Source: Victivallales bacterium (GTDB lineage: Bacteria; Verrucomicrobiota; Lentisphaeria; Victivallales; JAUVCU01). Taken from it: a stretch of 8,387 bases of DNA. The notes under the pieces are model-generated. The model made no database searches. It saw nothing but the letters and a program-made list of their open reading frames with translations, and had not been told where the DNA came from. Position numbers and translations under genes: made by a program. Shown here one piece after another: positions 5,478-8,387 of this stretch; within the stretch, counting starts at the first letter, position 1, and each line of letters begins with the position of its first letter. The stretch is from contig JAOZMT010000073.1 of the NCBI GenBank assembly GCA_029934175.1, positions 1 to 8,387 on the forward strand. The letters are read 5' to 3'.

Positions 5478-7198
5478 AAAAATTAAAGGATACGACGGTA
5501 ATTTTTATAATAGTTGCACTAATCGCAAGTATTGTTAGATTTATTTATTTTGATGAAATTTCATCTTCTCCACTTAGAAATTATCATCTTCTGAAAGGTT
5601 GTGATATGCGAAAATTATTGCACAATGGATTAGTATTTGGCAACTCTGGAATTTTTTCACTTTATTCTTTATTAATATATGTTTTTCAAAAGCCTATAGT
5701 TATTATTTTTGTCCAACTATCCTTAGGCGTTATAACAAGTTTACTTATTACTTACATTGCATTAAAATCTTATGGCAACAAAATAATTGCACTAATCGCA
5801 GGTTTTATATTTGCGGTTTATGCACCTAGTTTAATTTATGAAGGTTTTTTATTAAAAGAAAGCATATTTTTATTCACAGCAACATTATCTTTAGCATCTT
5901 TATTCTTTTTCGATAAGAAACATAATCCTCTTTTTTATTTTCTAGAAGGAATTGTCTTACTTTTACCATTTACCATACGATTTTCTGGAATTTTATGGTG
6001 TGCTATTGCAATATTATATTTCTTTTTATATCTTTACTATCAAGATTTTAAATTCAAATTGACTTTGCAAAATTGTAAATCTTTTATTTCAAGAAAAACG
6101 ACAATATTATTTTTATTAGGCGTTCTCTCGACAATCATTTTTGTTGGCAGTTTCAATTATTCGCGTGGAGGAAATTATAATCCACTTATAACAAACTATT
6201 CTTATGTTTTAGATATAGGAGCAGTGAAAAATGCAAAAAGTGTAAATAGTGAACCGACTGTATTAAAATCTGCGACTTATGCAAAAAAAGATACTTTTCT
6301 TGAAATATATGCATTAAAACTATTCCGAGTTTACAATGTTTTTCATGCACCAAATAATATTAATTACAACTATATTTATTCTTTAGCATTTTCAAAAATC
6401 ATCTTATTATCTCCACTTTTATTAGCTCCAACTGTTTTATTAGGGATTCTTTTAATTATGATAAATTATTTCAGAAAACGCTCTAAAAAAATCTTTTTTG
6501 ATCAAAAAAACAGTTTTATATTAATATTATTTTTAATATCATTTACAATTCCACTTTGTGTATTTTTACCACTTGGAAGATACAAAATAATATTATTACC
6601 TGCCTCCATACCTATTGCGACTTATGCAATTTTAACTGTTTTTCAATTTCTGAAAAAGAAAAAATATTTATATTTAATTTTAACCATTTCAGCCTATTTT
6701 TTGTTATTTTATTTTTTAAAGCCTAATACAACCCCAGAACGAGATATGGATTACAGACTTCATGCAATAGCGATAACAAACATAAAACAAGGAGATAAGA
6801 ATGCAATTCCTTATGCTTTAAAAGCATATCAATTAAAAGCATCACTTAGAAATTTAACTTATTTAAGCAATTTATTAATGTCTAATGGTTATTTTAAAGA
6901 GGCTAATGATTGTTTATTAAGTCAATATGACAAATATTCTAATAAATTTGATTACATTATGATGTTATCATCTTCTTGCTTGGGATGTGGAAAAGTTAAA
7001 AATGCTATTTCAATTTTAAATAATTTACAAATTCCTATAGATAAAACACGAAAATTTAATTATTTTTATCAATTTGGAGAGTGTTATAGAATGATTAAAG
7101 ACAAAAAAACAGCATTAAATTATTACAAAAAAGCAGAGGAATATATATCTACAAAAAATCAAAAAAACTTGTTATATACAGGATTTAAGAAGTTATAA
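5474..7198 (+). CDS. Multi-pass membrane protein, GT-C/GT39-like, with C-terminal TPR-like region
   Basis: A 574-residue inner-membrane protein. Hydrophobic segments are visible at about 7-25, 60-70, 74-97, 103-120, 129-146, 154-168, 171-189, 209-226, 309-331, 347-366, 371-392 and 398-415, giving eleven or twelve passes. Layout resembles GT-C glycosyltransferases of the PMT/ArnT type, which move sugars from polyprenyl-phosphate carriers: an acidic first outer loop (Asp27, Glu28, and Asp44 in GCDMRKLL), an alternating small/hydrophobic bundle, and LGRYKIILLPASIP (367-380), which recalls the RYR-x-P-x-x-P motif of GT39 relatives. Residues 425-565 are soluble, helical and TPR-like (YALKAYQL, YFKEANDCL, ALNYYKKAEEY). 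The ATG overlaps the rsmI stop (ATGA), with AAGGA inside rsmI, so translation is coupled. Enzyme activity and substrate are unproven; it might be a non-catalytic relative. Confidence 0.65.
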   Translation: MKKLKDTTVIFIIVALIASIVRFIYFDEISSSPLRNYHLLKGCDMRKLLHNGLVFGNSGIFSLYSLLIYVFQKPIVIIFVQLSLGVITSLLITYIALKSYGNKIIALIAGFIFAVYAPSLIYEGFLLKESIFLFTATLSLASLFFFDKKHNPLFYFLEGIVLLLPFTIRFSGILWCAIAILYFFLYLYYQDFKFKLTLQNCKSFISRKTTILFLLGVLSTIIFVGSFNYSRGGNYNPLITNYSYVLDIGAVKNAKSVNSEPTVLKSATYAKKDTFLEIYALKLFRVYNVFHAPNNINYNYIYSLAFSKIILLSPLLLAPTVLLGILLIMINYFRKRSKKIFFDQKNSFILILFLISFTIPLCVFLPLGRYKIILLPASIPIATYAILTVFQFLKKKKYLYLILTISAYFLLFYFLKPNTTPERDMDYRLHAIAITNIKQGDKNAIPYALKAYQLKASLRNLTYLSNLLMSNGYFKEANDCLLSQYDKYSNKFDYIMMLSSSCLGCGKVKNAISILNNLQIPIDKTRKFNYFYQFGECYRMIKDKKTALNYYKKAEEYISTKNQKNLLYTGFKKL

Positions 7199-7207
7199 AC
7201 TTTATCC

Positions 7208-7236
7208 AAATCCGTATTTATCAGCTCAATCAGCGT
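7208..7236. repeat. Degenerate ATCCGT/ATCAGC-type intergenic repeat
   Basis: The short space between the two convergent genes reads AAATCCGTATTTATCAGC followed by TCAATCAGCG, with roughly nine- to eleven-base spacing of the ATC core (7210, 7219, 7229). It resembles the ATCCGTGTTTATCTGCG-style low-complexity repeats I recall between genes of Lentisphaerota and Planctomycetota. No T-run terminator is evident for either convergent gene; a small hairpin (AAGTT 7190-7194, AACTT 7198-7202) overlaps the stop of the membrane-protein gene. Confidence 0.35.
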
Positions 7237-7250
7237 TCTATATGAAATTT

Positions 7251-8129
7251 TTATTTTATAATTTTTGAATCTTTATTATTTGCAAATTCTATAGTTTTAA
7301 CTTTTTCCCATTTTTCATTATTTTTAAAAAGTAATGTATTATCATCATTCATTGCATAATTATTATTTGCGAAGTGTGCAACAGCAGCAGGAAAAACTTC
7401 CCAATCTCCATTTATTTTTAAAGTTTCTTGATTATTTTTAGCTATGTTTTCAAGTATATCATTAAATCCACCTTTAGGGCGAAAATTAGGGCGTGATTCA
7501 TATATTTTTTGCAATATTTTTAAATCAAATCCCTCTAAATCTATAGGAACTTGTTGTGATACTCCTAAAATTGGTCCAGTATCCATTTCTCCGCCTTTGC
7601 CAGTATAATTCTGTGCGATGATTACGCTAGACCTCATAGAACTATATCCATTTAAAATAGCTATTTCAATTGGAATTGTATGCAAACCTACTAATATTCG
7701 CTTAGAATCTTTTTCTACAGTTAAATCTCCTGGATGAACATTTAAACATGGAAAATCTGTTGTAATATTTGATAAAGGCACAAAACCTGCCAATAATCCA
7801 AAATCAATATCAAAAGGTTTTATCAGTTCACGCAAAATATTAGTCCATTCATCTCGAATAAATCTTCCTTTTTCTGATTTTAAAGAGACTCTTGTTTCTC
7901 CTCTAGCCTTGTAGAATTCTTTTATATCAAGCACAACTGTTTCTAATCCGAATTTCGATGATATATCAAAAGCACGGCTTGAATTCGGATTATCTGTGAC
8001 AATTATCTTTGGAGTCCAGCTATTATTATAGTCTTGTAGTGTTTTCAGAAGGTTTTCTGCATTAGTTCCACTGCCACTTAAAAATATGGCAACATTGGGC
8101 TTTTTGCCCGTTTTCAATAAGTTTTTCAT
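7251..8129 (-). CDS. PurN-like formyltransferase (divergent GAR transformylase family)
   Basis: The 292-residue product has the formyltransferase fold used by PurN, which transfers formyl from 10-formyltetrahydrofolate to glycinamide ribonucleotide in purine synthesis. Visible landmarks are the phosphate-binding VAIFLSGSGTNAENLL (13-28), LLAGFVPLS (112-120), the catalytic-site Asn130 and His132 in NVHPGDL, GLHT (148-151) and Asp183 in MDTGPIL, matching Asn106, His108 and Asp144 of the E. coli enzyme. Differences are marked: HPSLLP has become HPGDLT, the conserved His of the TSVH segment is Ile170, there are insertions around 72-95 and 173-181, and the C-terminal half is longer (E. coli PurN is 212 residues). 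AAGGTG lies four bases before the ATG. It is a single gene converging on the rpoZ operon. It may be a true lineage-specific PurN or a formyltransferase for another substrate, so no symbol is given. Confidence 0.8.
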   Translation of the reverse strand: MKNLLKTGKKPNVAIFLSGSGTNAENLLKTLQDYNNSWTPKIIVTDNPNSSRAFDISSKFGLETVVLDIKEFYKARGETRVSLKSEKGRFIRDEWTNILRELIKPFDIDFGLLAGFVPLSNITTDFPCLNVHPGDLTVEKDSKRILVGLHTIPIEIAILNGYSSMRSSVIIAQNYTGKGGEMDTGPILGVSQQVPIDLEGFDLKILQKIYESRPNFRPKGGFNDILENIAKNNQETLKINGDWEVFPAAVAHFANNNYAMNDDNTLLFKNNEKWEKVKTIEFANNKDSKIIK

Positions 8130-8182
8130 ATAACACCTTAAATTTTAATAAAAATTTGATTAAATTATTTAATTTTCCGTAA

Positions 8183-8205
8183 ATATGATATAAACTATAT
8201 GATAT
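8183..8205. repeat. Pair of 9-base direct repeats upstream of the PurN-like gene
   Basis: ATATGATAT occurs at 8183-8191 and again at 8197-8205, 14 bases apart start to start. It lies 54-76 bases upstream of the - strand PurN-like start, where a promoter or operator would be. I could not place a convincing -35/-10 pair there on the - strand. The repeats are pure AT-type sequence, so chance is a real alternative. Confidence 0.3.
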
Positions 8206-8291
8206 TTAAAAAATTTCAAATAATAATCAATAAAAATATTGAAAAAATCTGGCTTGTTCTTAACTACATCCAAAGAATATGATTTTTCTAG

Positions 8292-8318
8292 ACAGGATTT
8301 TCAGGATAAACAAGATTA
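8292..8318. repeat. Three-unit tandem repeat with 9-base period, ACAGGAT type
   Basis: Three contiguous 9-base units can be read: ACAGGATTT (8292-8300), TCAGGATAA (8301-8309) and ACAAGATTA (8310-8318). The unit core AGGAT matches the complement of the repeat at 3-18, so the window is bracketed by copies in opposite orientation. The rest of the gene-free end, 8130-8387, holds the leader of the PurN-like gene and otherwise AT-rich sequence in which I see no gene or RNA. Confidence 0.6.
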
Positions 8319-8387
8319 ATATTTGAAATTTTCATATTCTTATACTGTGAACGGTTGAAAAATATACTTTTTGAAAGATGATAACAA

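Noticed and set aside
7181..7207. Hairpin at the end of the membrane-protein gene (GGAT...ATCC with inner AAGTT/AACTT) as a terminator
   Set aside because: The stem is AT-rich and asymmetric, overlaps the stop codon and is not followed by a T-run.
8355..8384. TTGAAA...TGATAA as a + strand promoter at the right edge
   Set aside because: The -10 is a weak match and no gene start is visible before the window ends.

Overview
The window is a strongly AT-rich bacterial chromosome segment (roughly 30% G+C by eye). It carries five genes in one tight + strand run, a separate two-gene + strand unit upstream, and one - strand gene at the right end. A DUF2851 protein, an N-type (class I) PurE, a divergent long-form GAR-transformylase-like protein and degenerate 'ACAGGAT'-type intergenic repeats together recall Lentisphaerota/Victivallales and the wider PVC group. 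This placement is from memory of those families and is moderate confidence only.

Layout. Positions 1-160 hold a short tandem repeat, a possible terminator for a gene outside the window and a good sigma70-type promoter (TTGACA at 70-75). This promoter should drive a two-gene unit. The first gene (191-1588) is a cytoplasmic-looking helical protein ending in a SEC-C zinc motif. The second (1601-2590) is a lipoprotein of the M48 metallopeptidase family whose HExxH motif reads HAVAH, so the catalytic glutamate is missing. After a 111-base gap with a possible extended -10 and a hairpin, a compact operon follows: rpoZ (RNA polymerase omega), purE (purine synthesis), a DUF2851 protein, rsmI (16S rRNA 2'-O-methyltransferase, short form without the usual C-terminal domain) and a 574-residue multi-pass membrane protein that looks like a GT-C glycosyltransferase with a C-terminal TPR-like part. 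Gaps in this operon are 12, 4 and 9 bases, then a 4-base ATGA overlap. A convergent - strand gene (8129 to 7251) encodes a PurN-like formyltransferase. The last 258 bases have no gene but hold another copy of the 9-base-period repeat, in the opposite orientation to the one at the left edge.

How it fits together. The rpoZ operon mixes housekeeping functions (transcription, purine synthesis, ribosome modification) with one uncharacterised protein and one membrane protein. The nearby PurN-like gene adds a second probable purine step, though on the other strand. The SEC-C/M48 pair looks like an independent accessory unit. The most unusual single observation is the conserved-looking M48 lipoprotein with a destroyed catalytic motif, co-transcribed with a SEC-C protein. 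I see no CRISPR array, phage gene, transposase, tRNA or rRNA, and no clear evidence of a wholly new multi-gene system.
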